A DNA stretch of 64,000 nucleotides. Origin: Hyphomonas sp. (lineage in GTDB: Bacteria > Pseudomonadota > Alphaproteobacteria > Caulobacterales > Hyphomonadaceae). The position numbers and the translations under genes were made by a program. Position 1 is the first letter of the stretch. Each line of letters starts with the position of its first letter. Location: positions 930,001-994,000 of the forward strand of contig JACKIK010000001.1 in the NCBI GenBank assembly GCA_020638455.1, read 5' to 3'. Positions 34,342-42,597 of the stretch are shown here, one piece after another. A model generated the notes under the pieces. That model did no database searches. It had not been told where the DNA came from and saw only the letters and a list, made by a program, of their open reading frames with translations.

Positions 34342-35151
34342 TCAGACCTCCGTTTCGAATTCCAACTCGATCGGCCCGGTCATGTAGACGTGGTCGTCGC
34401 TTTCGCGCCAGTCGATGACCAGATCACCGCCATCAAGCACCAGCATCGCCTTGCGGTCCGTGAGCTTGGCACGCGCGGCACAGACAAGCGCCGCACAGGC
34501 GCCTGTGCCGCAGGCCTTGGTGAGGCCGGCGCCCCGCTCCCAGACGCGAAGGCGGATCTTGTGGCGGTCGATCACCTGCGCAAAGCCGACATTCGTGCCT
34601 TCGGGAAATAGCGGATGCCACTCGATCAGCGGGCCAAGCGCCGGAATATCGTAATCGTTCACGTCCTTCACGAAGAAGACCGCGTGCGGATTGCCCATGG
34701 AGACAACGGCCGGCCGCGACAGGATGGGATTGTCGATCGGCCCGATCTTCAGGTCGACCCCACGCACATCCATCTTTTCGGCAAGCGGAATGTCCTCCCA
34801 GCCCATCAGGGGCGAGCCCATGTCCACCGTGATCAGCCCCTTGCCCGCCCGGAAAGCGCGCAGCATGTCGGCCTCGGTCTGGATGGTGACCATGTCCTTG
34901 CCGGACTCTTCCAGCAGAAGGTGGCCGACGCAGCGCGTGGCGTTGCCGCAGGCCGACACCTCGCTGCCGTCCCGGTTCCAGATTCGCATGAATCCGTCGC
35001 GGCCTTCGTCACGTTCCAGGGCGATGACCTGGTCGGCGTTCAGCTTCTCTGCAATCTCGCGGATCTGCTCTTCGTCCGGCTCAAAACGGGCCGCACGCGC
35101 ATCGAAAATGGCAAACGAGTTGCCGGCACCGTTCATCTTCCAGAGCTTCAT
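34342..35151 (-). CDS. dapF: Diaminopimelate epimerase
   Basis: A 269-residue cofactor-independent racemase that converts LL-DAP to meso-DAP for lysine and peptidoglycan. Both catalytic cysteines are in typical contexts: SACGNATRC and KACGTGACA. The N-terminal KMNGAGNSFAIFD is also typical. The ATG at 35151 is preceded by GAAGG. Together with asd at 44.2 kb it covers two steps of the DAP pathway in this window. Confidence 0.97.
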   Translation of the reverse strand: MKLWKMNGAGNSFAIFDARAARFEPDEEQIREIAEKLNADQVIALERDEGRDGFMRIWNRDGSEVSACGNATRCVGHLLLEESGKDMVTIQTEADMLRAFRAGKGLITVDMGSPLMGWEDIPLAEKMDVRGVDLKIGPIDNPILSRPAVVSMGNPHAVFFVKDVNDYDIPALGPLIEWHPLFPEGTNVGFAQVIDRHKIRLRVWERGAGLTKACGTGACAALVCAARAKLTDRKAMLVLDGGDLVIDWRESDDHVYMTGPIELEFETEV

Positions 35152-35203
35152 CGCGCCTTCATAAGTGCTTTTTGTTTTGTGTAGAAGCAAAACCAGTATG
35201 GCC

Positions 35204-35620
35204 CTATTTGGGCAGGCGCGCGGAAACCGCCCAGCCGGCCACCTGGATCGCCAGCGCCGCCAGCAAGAGACCCTGTATCAGAGGGCCTGAAGCGAACAGG
35301 GTCAGGGCGGCAACTGCGATGCAGCCATAGTCGACCAGGTCGCTGGAAATCAGCCAGCCCTCCGGCGTGCGCGCGCGGCGCACATCCAGCAGGGTCACAT
35401 GACGCCAGACCCGGCCCATGTCCGGCGGGCCGAACACTTCGAGCAGGCGTTTCGGGTCCCGTATCCCGGTCATTTCGGCGAGATCGCCGGCCTGCGCCTC
35501 GCCAAGGGCGATATTCCGCTTGCGCGTGGATGTGCCCAGCAGGCTGACAATCGCCGAGAGGACCACCGCGAGCGCGATGGCCGTAACTGTGAAACCGTCG
35601 AAAGGCCCATACCCGCTCAT
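35204..35620 (-). CDS. Hypothetical membrane protein with three helices
   Basis: A 138-residue protein with an N-terminal helix (TVTAIALAVVLSAIVSLLG), a soluble stretch of about 60 residues (KRNIALGEAQAGDLAEMTG, then DMGRVWRHVTLLDVRRARTP), and two C-terminal helices. No family recognised. It is close to dapF in the same direction (52 bases apart), so co-transcription is possible. Confidence 0.65.
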   Translation of the reverse strand: MSGYGPFDGFTVTAIALAVVLSAIVSLLGTSTRKRNIALGEAQAGDLAEMTGIRDPKRLLEVFGPPDMGRVWRHVTLLDVRRARTPEGWLISSDLVDYGCIAVAALTLFASGPLIQGLLLAALAIQVAGWAVSARLPK

Positions 35621-35658
35621 GCGGCCTCATATAGGCGCGCAGAGGATGCGGCGGAAGT

Positions 35659-36717
35659 CTAGCGGCCGGCGCGCTTCGGGATGGCGGCCCAGTAGTCGAA
35701 GTCGAGCAACACGCCGTCGGCATATTTGCCGTCCGGTGTCTTGTAGGCGAAGGCGCCGGGGTCCTGGTCCTTCACCGCCACGAGGCGGAGGCGCAGGGCG
35801 CCCGCCTTTGCCGAGAGGTCCGCCTTGTCCAGTACTTCGCTCCAGGCATAGATCGTGTCGCCTGCGAACAGCGGGCTCGCATGCGTGCCGGCATTGATGG
35901 CCAGCACCTGCCCGGCATTGGCAAGGCCGTTGAATGCCAGTGACCGGGCGATCGAGATCACCACACCACCATAGATGAGGCGCTTTCCGAAGCGGCTGTC
36001 CTTCTGGCCATGCCCGTCGAAATGCACCTTGGCGGTGTTCTGGTAGAGGCGCGTGGCGGTCTGGTGCTCCGCTTCTTCGACGGTCATGCCGTCGACGTGA
36101 TTGATCTTTTCGCCGATCTCGTAATCCTCGAAACCGTAAGGCGAACCAGACAACGCGAAATCCCAGTCGTCCATGTCCGGAACGCCTTCGAGTTCGTTGC
36201 CCGGCACCGCGTCGGGCAGGTCCGGAACGGTCGTGGGCGGAACCTCATTGTCCTGCTCCCATTTGTTCACCATCACCCAGCGCACGAACGACATGACCTC
36301 CTCGCCCCGCTGGTTGAAGCCGCGCGTGCGCACCCAGACGACGCCCGTGCGCTTGTTGGAGTTTTCCTTGGTGCCGATGACTTCAGAGACGGTGTTCAGC
36401 GTGTCGCCCGGCATCACTGGCCGGCGGATGCGACCGTCGGCATAGCCAAGATTCGCGACAGCGTTCAGCGAGATGTCCGGCACGGATTTTCCGAACACGA
36501 CGTGGAAGGCATGGATCGGATCGATGGCGAGGCCGGGATAACCGGCCGCTTTCGCGAACTCGGCCGAGGAATACTGGGCGAACCGGTTGCCAGTGAGGGC
36601 GCGATAGAGAGCGATGTCGCCTTCCGTCACCGTCTGCGGCGTTGCATGGACGAGTTCCATGCCGACCTTGAAGTCTTCAAAATAATTGCCGGGATTGGAT
36701 TTGGTCTGTGTGGTCAT
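35659..36717 (-). CDS. mch: Mesaconyl-CoA hydratase (beta-methylmalyl-CoA dehydratase)
   Basis: A 352-residue double-hotdog MaoC-like hydratase that interconverts beta-methylmalyl-CoA and mesaconyl-CoA. The sequence follows Mch of the ethylmalonyl-CoA pathway closely in remembered segments: NPGNYFEDFKVGMELVHATP, FHVVFGKSVPDISLNAVANLG, TVEEAEHQTATRLYQNTAKVHF and FAGDTIYAWSEVL. The usual length is about 345. Its neighbours include a malyl-CoA-type lyase 0.7 kb upstream, which supports a role in C4/C5 acyl-CoA assimilation. No ethylmalonyl-CoA mutase or crotonyl-CoA carboxylase gene is in view. Confidence 0.88.
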   Translation of the reverse strand: MTTQTKSNPGNYFEDFKVGMELVHATPQTVTEGDIALYRALTGNRFAQYSSAEFAKAAGYPGLAIDPIHAFHVVFGKSVPDISLNAVANLGYADGRIRRPVMPGDTLNTVSEVIGTKENSNKRTGVVWVRTRGFNQRGEEVMSFVRWVMVNKWEQDNEVPPTTVPDLPDAVPGNELEGVPDMDDWDFALSGSPYGFEDYEIGEKINHVDGMTVEEAEHQTATRLYQNTAKVHFDGHGQKDSRFGKRLIYGGVVISIARSLAFNGLANAGQVLAINAGTHASPLFAGDTIYAWSEVLDKADLSAKAGALRLRLVAVKDQDPGAFAYKTPDGKYADGVLLDFDYWAAIPKRAGR

Positions 36718-36750
36718 GGCGGCCTCGTCTCATGCGGGCCGCCTCCGGCT

Positions 36751-37014
36751 TCAGATCTGCCAGCCGCCGCCCATCTGGTCGGCGACTACCTGCACGCCGC
36801 CCAAGGGAGAAATCAAGGCCGGCGACGCCTGAAGCACCCAAACGAGTGCAATCGCCGCAGCCATGAGACTGCCGGCCCAGGCCTTGTGCGTGGTGCGCGA
36901 GACGAGCTGGTCGAACACGCGCGGACCCATGACCATGTAAGGCAGGCCGAACATGCAGAAGGCCGAGAAGGCGAGGCACAGGGCGGCCACTAAAAGAAGG
37001 GCGGTCATCATCAT
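36751..37014 (-). CDS. Hypothetical small membrane protein
   Basis: An 87-residue protein with two hydrophobic segments (about residues 3-24 and 46-66) separated by a basic loop, VFDQLVSRTTHKAWAG. No family recognised. It sits in line with the mch gene (33 bases upstream of it) and could be part of the same transcript. Confidence 0.6.
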   Translation of the reverse strand: MMMTALLLVAALCLAFSAFCMFGLPYMVMGPRVFDQLVSRTTHKAWAGSLMAAAIALVWVLQASPALISPLGGVQVVADQMGGGWQI

Positions 37015-37097
37015 GCCGCCCTTATCGCGCCGAATGGCTTATATCCGCTGGCGAAAACCGGTGAAATTTGATCGAATCGTTGCGATTTCGCAGCAGA

Positions 37098-37445
37098 TCA
37101 GGTGATGTCGAGCAGCTTCTCCGGCGGCCGACCCAGTGCCGCCTTCTTGCCCTTGATGCCGATGGGCCGCTGGATCAGCTTCGGATTTGCGGCCATCGCG
37201 GCGAAGATTTCCTCGTCGCTGGATGCTTCATCGATCCCGGCCGCCGGGGCGTCCTTCGAGCGCATGAAATCCCGCGGGCTGACCCCGCCGAGCTTGGCAG
37301 CAATGTCCTTCAGCTCCTCGATCGTCAGCCGCTCGGTCTCGTTCATGTACTTCCGGACCTGCGGTTCGATCCCGCTCGCCTTCAGCAATTCAAGGCCCTT
37401 GCGCGATGTCGAGCAGTTCGGGTTGTGCAGCAATTTGTACGACAT
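37098..37445 (-). CDS. ArsC-family reductase (YffB/ArsC thioredoxin fold)
   Basis: A 115-residue protein of the ArsC/Spx-like thioredoxin-fold family. The active-site motif HNPNCSTSRKGLE has the catalytic Cys, and the later LIQRPIGIKG matches the family's RPI motif. Classical glutaredoxin-linked arsenate reductases look like this, and so do redox proteins of unknown substrate. No ars operon is nearby, so arsenate as substrate is uncertain. It lies 9 bases downstream of the CoA-ester lyase gene. Confidence 0.85.
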   Translation of the reverse strand: MSYKLLHNPNCSTSRKGLELLKASGIEPQVRKYMNETERLTIEELKDIAAKLGGVSPRDFMRSKDAPAAGIDEASSDEEIFAAMAANPKLIQRPIGIKGKKAALGRPPEKLLDIT

Positions 37446-37454
37446 GAGGCTTCC

Positions 37455-38342
37455 TCAGGCGGTTTCCAATTCCCGGATCGCCGCATCCATGGCGACCGTG
37501 CGGCGCGCTTCATCGAGGTGCAGCAGTTCAGTCATCTTGCCGTTGACCTTCAGCACGCCCTTCCCGGCATTTTCCGGCAGGGCGAAGGCCTCGATCACGG
37601 CCTTGGCCTGTTCGACGTCGTGATGGCTCGGCGCGAAGACTCGGTTGGCGGTGTCGAGCTGCGACGGATGGATCAGCGTCTTGCCGTCGAAGCCGAGGTC
37701 GCGCCCCTGCTCGCACTCGGCCACAAGCCCATGTTCGTCCTTGATATCGTTGAACACGCCGTCGATGGCAGTCAGCCCATAGGCGCGCGCCGCAGCGACC
37801 GAAAGCTGCAGCGCCGTCTGGAAGGCGATCCTGTCCGGCGTCATCCGGGCCCGGTATTCCTTGGCAAGGTCGTTCGTTCCCATCACGAAAGTGGTGAGGC
37901 GCGTATCTTCTGCGGCCGCGGCGATCTCATGGATGTTGAGAATCGCCTTCGGCATCTCGATCATCACCCAGAGGCCGAAATCGCTCGGCGCGCCAGCTTC
38001 GGTAAGTGCCGCATCCAGGGTGAGGATATCGCGGGCCGATTCCACTTTCGGGGCCAGCACTGCGGCGGCTCCGCTGGCCACCGCCGCCTTGAGATCGTCG
38101 CCGCCCCACTCTGTGCCGACCCCGTTCATACGGATGACGATTTCCCGGTGGCCGTAGCCGCCCTGCTTCACGGCCGACACAATGGCTTCGCGTGCCATCA
38201 GCTTGGCGTCCGGCGCCACGGCATCTTCAAGATCGAGCAGCAGCGTATCGGCGGGCAGGGTGCGGGCCTTCTCCAGGGCGCGTTCATTAGCGCCGGGCAT
38301 GTAGAGGCAGGAGCGGCGCGGGCGGTGCGTCGATGAAGCCAT
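37455..38342 (-). CDS. HpcH/HpaI-type CoA ester lyase or malyl-CoA thioesterase
   Basis: A 295-residue TIM-barrel enzyme of the citrate lyase beta/malyl-CoA lyase group: RRSCLYMPGANERALEKA, LLDLEDAVAP with the Mg/CoA region, MIEMPKAILNIHEIA (metal Glu) and MGTNDLAKE. Length and motifs fit short malyl-CoA-type lyases such as Mcl2, a (3S)-malyl-CoA thioesterase in Rhodobacter. Placement beside mch supports an acyl-CoA carbon pathway, but which ester it cleaves is inference. The gene is divergent from the YbjN-like gene. Confidence 0.88.
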   Translation of the reverse strand: MASSTHRPRRSCLYMPGANERALEKARTLPADTLLLDLEDAVAPDAKLMAREAIVSAVKQGGYGHREIVIRMNGVGTEWGGDDLKAAVASGAAAVLAPKVESARDILTLDAALTEAGAPSDFGLWVMIEMPKAILNIHEIAAAAEDTRLTTFVMGTNDLAKEYRARMTPDRIAFQTALQLSVAAARAYGLTAIDGVFNDIKDEHGLVAECEQGRDLGFDGKTLIHPSQLDTANRVFAPSHHDVEQAKAVIEAFALPENAGKGVLKVNGKMTELLHLDEARRTVAMDAAIRELETA

Positions 38343-38442
38343 GTGTATCGTATCCCTTCTTGTCGGGCCGGTTATGGCGCTCCGCTGCAGCCCGCGCAAC
38401 TGCGGCGATTGCCTCGGCGCGTTCCGGCGGCATAGTGCCGGA

Positions 38443-38955
38443 ATGCGCTGCTTCGCCGTCATCGGCCTTGTCCTGTCCGCCAGCTTTCCGGCTGCGGCTG
38501 AACCTGTCTCGATGATGAGCGCCAAACAGGCGCTCGCCGATGCGGGTGCAGACGGGGTCGCGCTGGCCTACAATGATGGCAGCCCGGTCATTTCCGGAAC
38601 AATGGACGAAACGCCGTTCGAGGCCCTGCTGTCCGGCTGCGGCGGCACGGACCTCACCTGCACCCGCGTGCAGCTGCAGGCCTGCTTCGCCCTGCCCGGC
38701 CAGTCCCGTATCGAAGCGCTTGAGTTCGTGAATGACTGGAATGGCGGCAACCGTCTCACCATCGCCGCCGCGCAGGACGACTGGCTCGGCCAGTCCGCCT
38801 GCCTGAAATATGTCGACGATCTTGAGGGCATGTCGCGCTTCGGGAAGGACGAAATCTTCCTCTGGCGCATCGAGCTTGAGGACTTCCGGCAGGCAGTCGC
38901 CGATATGGCGCCACAAGCCGTGACCGCAGACCGGCTCGACAGCGGGGGGCCTTAG
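38443..38955 (+). CDS. YbjN-domain exported protein
   Basis: A 170-residue secreted protein with a signal peptide (RCFAVIGLVLSASFPAAA). The middle segment VNDWNGGNRLTIAAAQDDWLG resembles YbjN-type sensory regulator domains, and two Cys pairs lie at LSGCGGTDLTCTRV. The ATG at 38443 was chosen because it gives the signal peptide; an earlier in-frame ATG overlaps the divergent lyase start. Function unknown. The esterase gene follows after 16 bases. Confidence 0.7.
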   Translation: MRCFAVIGLVLSASFPAAAEPVSMMSAKQALADAGADGVALAYNDGSPVISGTMDETPFEALLSGCGGTDLTCTRVQLQACFALPGQSRIEALEFVNDWNGGNRLTIAAAQDDWLGQSACLKYVDDLEGMSRFGKDEIFLWRIELEDFRQAVADMAPQAVTADRLDSGGP

Positions 38956-38971
38956 GCCGTATGGGGCAGGG

Positions 38972-40081
38972 ATGACCGAACCTACCCTTACTATTTCCGG
39001 CGTCACCGCCCCCGGCCTTGAAGGCGTGCGTGACGCTTTCGAAGCGAATTTCCGCGAAATGGATGAACTTGGCGCCGGATTCGCGGTAATTCATCGCGGC
39101 GAGCTGGTTGCCTCGCTGACTGGCGGCTGGGCCGACCGGCAGAAGACCCATCCGTGGGAAGCAAACACGCTCGTGCCCGTCTATTCGACCACCAAGGGCA
39201 TATCCGCCCTCGTGCTGGCCGCGCTGATTGACCAATTGCCGGGCGGCTACGAAACCCCGGTCGCCGATGTCTGGCCGGAATTCGCCGCGAACGGCAAAGG
39301 CGCCGTCACGCTGGCTGAAGTGCTGAGCCACCAGGCCGGCTTGCCGGGCTTCGCCAGCGAAATCGACCCGGACCTGTGGCTTGACCCGCTGGCCTGTGCA
39401 GCCGCCATTGCGGCGCTCGCGCCGATGTGGCCGCCGGGCACGCAGCACGGCTACCATCCCCTCACCTGGGGCTATATCGCCGGCGAGATCGCCTATCGCC
39501 TCAGCGGCAAGACGCTTGGCACGGTCCTGCGCGAGATGTTCCCCGACGTGGATTTCCGCATCGGCCTGCCCGCAAGCGATCATGCCCGCGTCGCAGACAT
39601 GATGCGCCCGCGCGCGCTCGCCGATCTTGGCGAGCTCAATGACTATCGCCGCGCGGCCTTCGTGCACAAATGGTCCGCGCCCAATCGCGGCGGCGCCATC
39701 TGGCGCGAAATCGAAATTCCGTCCGCCAACGGACATGGCACCGCCGAGGCGGTCGCCACGCTCTATTCGAATTACGCATCGGGCGGGGGAGGCGTGGTCA
39801 GCCCCGGCATTTTCGAAGACCTGATCCGCCCGCGCACGCACGGACCAGACCTTGTCCTCCCGATGGTGACCAGCTTCGGCGCCGGCATCATGCTGAACAC
39901 GCATGGCTTCTTCGGGCCGAACCCGGAGGCGCTTGGCCATTGCGGCTGGGGCGGCTCGATGGCGACGGCCGATCCGGACGAAGAACTCACCTGCGCCTAT
40001 GTGATGAACCGGCAGTCGAATGTGCTGGTCGGTGATCCGCGCGCGGTCCGCCTCGTCGAAGCCGTCTATGCGGCACTCTGA
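38972..40081 (+). CDS. Beta-lactamase-fold serine hydrolase (esterase-like)
   Basis: A 369-residue class C beta-lactamase-like serine hydrolase. The S-x-x-K motif is YSTTKG (Ser72, Lys75), the Tyr motif YHPLTWGY near residue 161, and a GHCGWGGS segment near residue 327 occupies the KTG position. There is no signal peptide. Such cytoplasmic members (EstB-like) are usually carboxylesterases rather than antibiotic resistance enzymes. Confidence 0.9.
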   Translation: MTEPTLTISGVTAPGLEGVRDAFEANFREMDELGAGFAVIHRGELVASLTGGWADRQKTHPWEANTLVPVYSTTKGISALVLAALIDQLPGGYETPVADVWPEFAANGKGAVTLAEVLSHQAGLPGFASEIDPDLWLDPLACAAAIAALAPMWPPGTQHGYHPLTWGYIAGEIAYRLSGKTLGTVLREMFPDVDFRIGLPASDHARVADMMRPRALADLGELNDYRRAAFVHKWSAPNRGGAIWREIEIPSANGHGTAEAVATLYSNYASGGGGVVSPGIFEDLIRPRTHGPDLVLPMVTSFGAGIMLNTHGFFGPNPEALGHCGWGGSMATADPDEELTCAYVMNRQSNVLVGDPRAVRLVEAVYAAL

Positions 40082-40087
40082 CTGAAC

Positions 40088-40705
40088 ATGTTCGCACACG
40101 TCGACTGGCCCGCTTTCCTGTTCGCCATGTTCGTGGTGGAACTGACACCCGGCCCGAACATGGGCTGGCTCGCGACTCTGTCGGCGCACCGAGGCCGTCG
40201 TGCCGGGATGATGGCCGTTGCCGGCATTACGCTCGGCCTCGCCCTGCAGCTGGTTGCGGCTGCGACGGGTCTCACCGGCCTCCTGGCGGGATCCGCCCTG
40301 CTTTACGAATTGCTCCGCTGGGCGGGCGTTGCTTTCATGGTCTACCTTGCCTGGGAAGCTTTCCGGGACAATGGCTCGGCCTCGCCCGCGCAGGGACACG
40401 GACCGTCCGGCTTCCGGCGCGGACTGATCGCAAACCTGCTCAACCCCAAGGCGCTCGCCTTTTACGTGGTCGTTGTGGGACAGTTCGCACGTCCGGAAGG
40501 TGGTCTGATCTGGCTGCAAATTTTTGCATTGGGCGTCATCCACCTGATCGTGTCCGTTCTGATACACACAACCATTGTTATGCTCGGCGACGGACTCGGC
40601 ACGATGCTGCAGCGCTGGCGCACCTCCTTAACTGTCAGATCCGCTTTCGCCATTGCGCTTCTGACGATCGCCGCTTGGATCGCCCACTCAACTTCGCGGG
40701 CATGA
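40088..40705 (+). CDS. LysE-family translocator
   Basis: A 205-residue inner-membrane protein with about six helices. The family motif appears as ELTPGPNMGWLATLSAHRGRRAG near residue 18 (read in two parts), with NLLNPKALAFYVVV later. LysE/RhtB members export amino acids or derivatives; the substrate here is unknown. It starts 6 bases after the hydrolase and is likely in the same operon. Confidence 0.9.
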   Translation: MFAHVDWPAFLFAMFVVELTPGPNMGWLATLSAHRGRRAGMMAVAGITLGLALQLVAAATGLTGLLAGSALLYELLRWAGVAFMVYLAWEAFRDNGSASPAQGHGPSGFRRGLIANLLNPKALAFYVVVVGQFARPEGGLIWLQIFALGVIHLIVSVLIHTTIVMLGDGLGTMLQRWRTSLTVRSAFAIALLTIAAWIAHSTSRA

Positions 40706-40834
40706 CCGATTGCCGCACGTCAGCGCTGCAGGGCATGGCGCACGATTTGCAAAATTCCGTACGAGATTGGAATCCCCATCTCCATCATGCAAACTTTTCA
40801 GACCCCGCGCATCGCCTGCCCGGGGTCTTCTTTT
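40706..40834 (+). other. Intergenic segment with strong terminator; possible small RNA
   Basis: A 152-base gap between convergent lysE and rarD. I see no coding frame worth calling. A terminator-like stem AGACCCCG (40800-40807) and CGGGGTCT (40821-40828) with a 13-base loop is followed by TCTTTT on the plus strand. It lies 95 bases after the lysE stop, farther than usual, and the segment before it contains an inverted pair ATTCC/GGAAT near 40755-40775. Either this is the lysE terminator with a long 3' UTR or a short plus-strand RNA ends there. Confidence 0.35.
40800..40834 (+). terminator. Rho-independent terminator downstream of lysE
   Basis: An 8-bp stem AGACCCCG/CGGGGTCT with a 13-base loop is followed by TCTTTT on the plus strand. 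It precedes the convergent rarD stop by 23 bases. Confidence 0.7.
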
Positions 40835-40857
40835 GCCCGGCAAGCAGCCTGGGACGG

Positions 40858-41766
40858 TCAGGCCGGCCGGGCCGAGCGGGCAAGGCGCCGCGCCTTGGCT
40901 TCGCCGATCAGGCTATCTGTGGTGAACACGAACAACGCCGCCCATATGCAGCCAAAGGCAATCGCATGGGTCGGTCCAAACGATTCGTGGAACACGAAGA
41001 CCGCGATCAGGAACTGAAAGGTCGGGCCGATATACTGCATCATGCCGATGGTGGAGAGGCGAAGGCGCTTTGCGGCCAGGGCGAACAGGATCAGTGGCAC
41101 CGCCGTGATCGGCCCGGCCGCCATAAGCAACGGAATATCTGTTCCACCATTGCCCATCAGCCGGCCGCCGGGCTGGTTTGCGAACCAGGCCAGCCAGCCA
41201 AGCGCAAGCGGGACAAGGATCACCACCTCGGCGAGGAAACCCGCCCGGCTGTCGATCACCACCTGCTTGCGGATGACGGCATAGAAGCCGAACGAAAAGC
41301 ACAGGAACAGCGCCACCCAGGGCACATGGCCCAGCGCCGCTGCCATAACGGCAACTCCCACCGAGGCGATCCCGACCGCCACCCACTGCGCCGGGCGCAG
41401 CCGCTCCGAGAACAGGAGCATGCCGAACAGCACATTGACGAGCGGGTTTATGTAATAGCCGAGCGAGGCCTCAAGCGTCCGGTCGGCATTGACCGCCCAG
41501 ATATAGGTTGCCCAGTTCGCTCCGATCAGCAGCGACGACACGATCAGCCATTTGAGCGTTTGCCAGCGGAAGGCCGCGCGGGCGTCCTGCCAGTTCGCCG
41601 CCACCGCGATCAGGACCAGCGCCGTCGGCACCGACCAGATGATCCGGTGCGCCAGGAGTTCCTGCGGCTGGACATGCCGCATCGCCCGGATGTACAGCGG
41701 CAGGCTGCCCCAGATGAGATAGGCCACGAGGCCGACAAGTAATCCGAAGCGCTGACTGGAAGACAT
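40858..41766 (-). CDS. rarD: RarD-type EamA transporter
   Basis: A 302-residue membrane protein with ten predicted helices. RarD signature segments are YLIWGSLPLYIRAMRHVQPQELLAHRI (read in two pieces), ASLGYYINPLVNVLFGMLLFSERL and a late MQYIGPTFQFLIAVFVFHE. RarD proteins are permeases of the drug/metabolite superfamily of uncertain substrate. The ATG at 41766 (MSSSQRFG) gives the family length. Confidence 0.9.
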   Translation of the reverse strand: MSSSQRFGLLVGLVAYLIWGSLPLYIRAMRHVQPQELLAHRIIWSVPTALVLIAVAANWQDARAAFRWQTLKWLIVSSLLIGANWATYIWAVNADRTLEASLGYYINPLVNVLFGMLLFSERLRPAQWVAVGIASVGVAVMAAALGHVPWVALFLCFSFGFYAVIRKQVVIDSRAGFLAEVVILVPLALGWLAWFANQPGGRLMGNGGTDIPLLMAAGPITAVPLILFALAAKRLRLSTIGMMQYIGPTFQFLIAVFVFHESFGPTHAIAFGCIWAALFVFTTDSLIGEAKARRLARSARPA

Positions 41767-41885
41767 GCGCGCGCCTCTAGCCTGAGCCGCGCCGGCCTGC
41801 CACCCAATTCTTGTTGCAACCTGCATCAGGGCGTGACTTGGCTTGCCGGGTACAGGCGGACTTCCGCAATCCGGAACCCAAGACG

Positions 41886-42488
41886 ATGACGCACACGCTG
41901 CTCCCAGATGGATCGCCCGCTCGCTTCACCATAGAAGTCCGGCTGAAATCGGTGCGGGAAATGTTCAACTCCCTCGATCCCTCGCCATTCCTGGAACGCG
42001 ATCTCGACGGGCGGGTGGAGGAATTCATCACCAGCTGGGCAGAGGACGCGCCGCGAAGCGCGCCGCTCCACCTCGTCATCCACCTGCCCGCCGGCGCGGC
42101 GCCCTCGCCGGAAGACGAGACACTGCAAAGCGCCGTGCGGACCTATTTCAGTATGGCCGAGGCGAGGACGAAGAGGCAGATGAAACGGCTTCTGTCAGAA
42201 GGGCGGCGCTCGGCGCTCGTCGGTGTTGCCTTCCTCGCCATCTGCACGACGGTCTCCCAGCTTGTCCGGACCGCGACGTCGAGCGCGATTGCAGCCACGA
42301 TCAGCGAAGGACTGCTGATCATCGGATGGGTCGCGAACTGGCGTCCCGTATCGATCCTGCTTTATGAGTGGCGCCCGATCCGGAAGGAAATCGGAGTGCT
42401 GGCACGGCTGGCTGCACTGACCGTCGAGATCCGGGAAGAAGGACCTGGCGTGCCACAACCCCCTCCTGGCGGAGCCATGCAGCATTAG
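41886..42488 (+). CDS. Hypothetical membrane protein
   Basis: A 200-residue protein: a soluble N-terminal domain of about 95 residues (FTIEVRLKSVREMFNSLDPSP, then LHLVIHLPAG), a charged helix (ARTKRQMKRLLSEGRRSAL), two hydrophobic helices (residues about 124-158) and a polar C-terminus. I do not recognise a family. The N-terminal half has a strand-helix pattern, and the two helices would anchor it in the inner membrane. It stands alone before the mechanosensitive channel gene. Confidence 0.7.
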   Translation: MTHTLLPDGSPARFTIEVRLKSVREMFNSLDPSPFLERDLDGRVEEFITSWAEDAPRSAPLHLVIHLPAGAAPSPEDETLQSAVRTYFSMAEARTKRQMKRLLSEGRRSALVGVAFLAICTTVSQLVRTATSSAIAATISEGLLIIGWVANWRPVSILLYEWRPIRKEIGVLARLAALTVEIREEGPGVPQPPPGGAMQH

Positions 42489-42597
42489 TCCGGCCCGCGC
42501 GCTTATCTGCTGCGACCGCACCGGTTGCCACGGCCTCAGCATGGTCTAGGATTCAACGGCACCGCCGAAATGGCCGGAAAGGAGATCCGCGGAACCG

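Noticed and set aside
37098..37445. Naming this gene arsC
   Set aside because: The Cys motif fits the ArsC fold, but there is no ars regulator or efflux gene nearby and the family has members with other roles.
38756..40567. A 603-codon minus-strand frame
   Set aside because: It lies antisense to the YbjN, beta-lactamase-fold and LysE genes, whose motifs are clear. It has the skewed composition of a shadow.
41886..42488. Assigning this membrane protein to a transporter or phage family
   Set aside because: Two helices with a soluble N-terminal domain match no family I can name; no function given.
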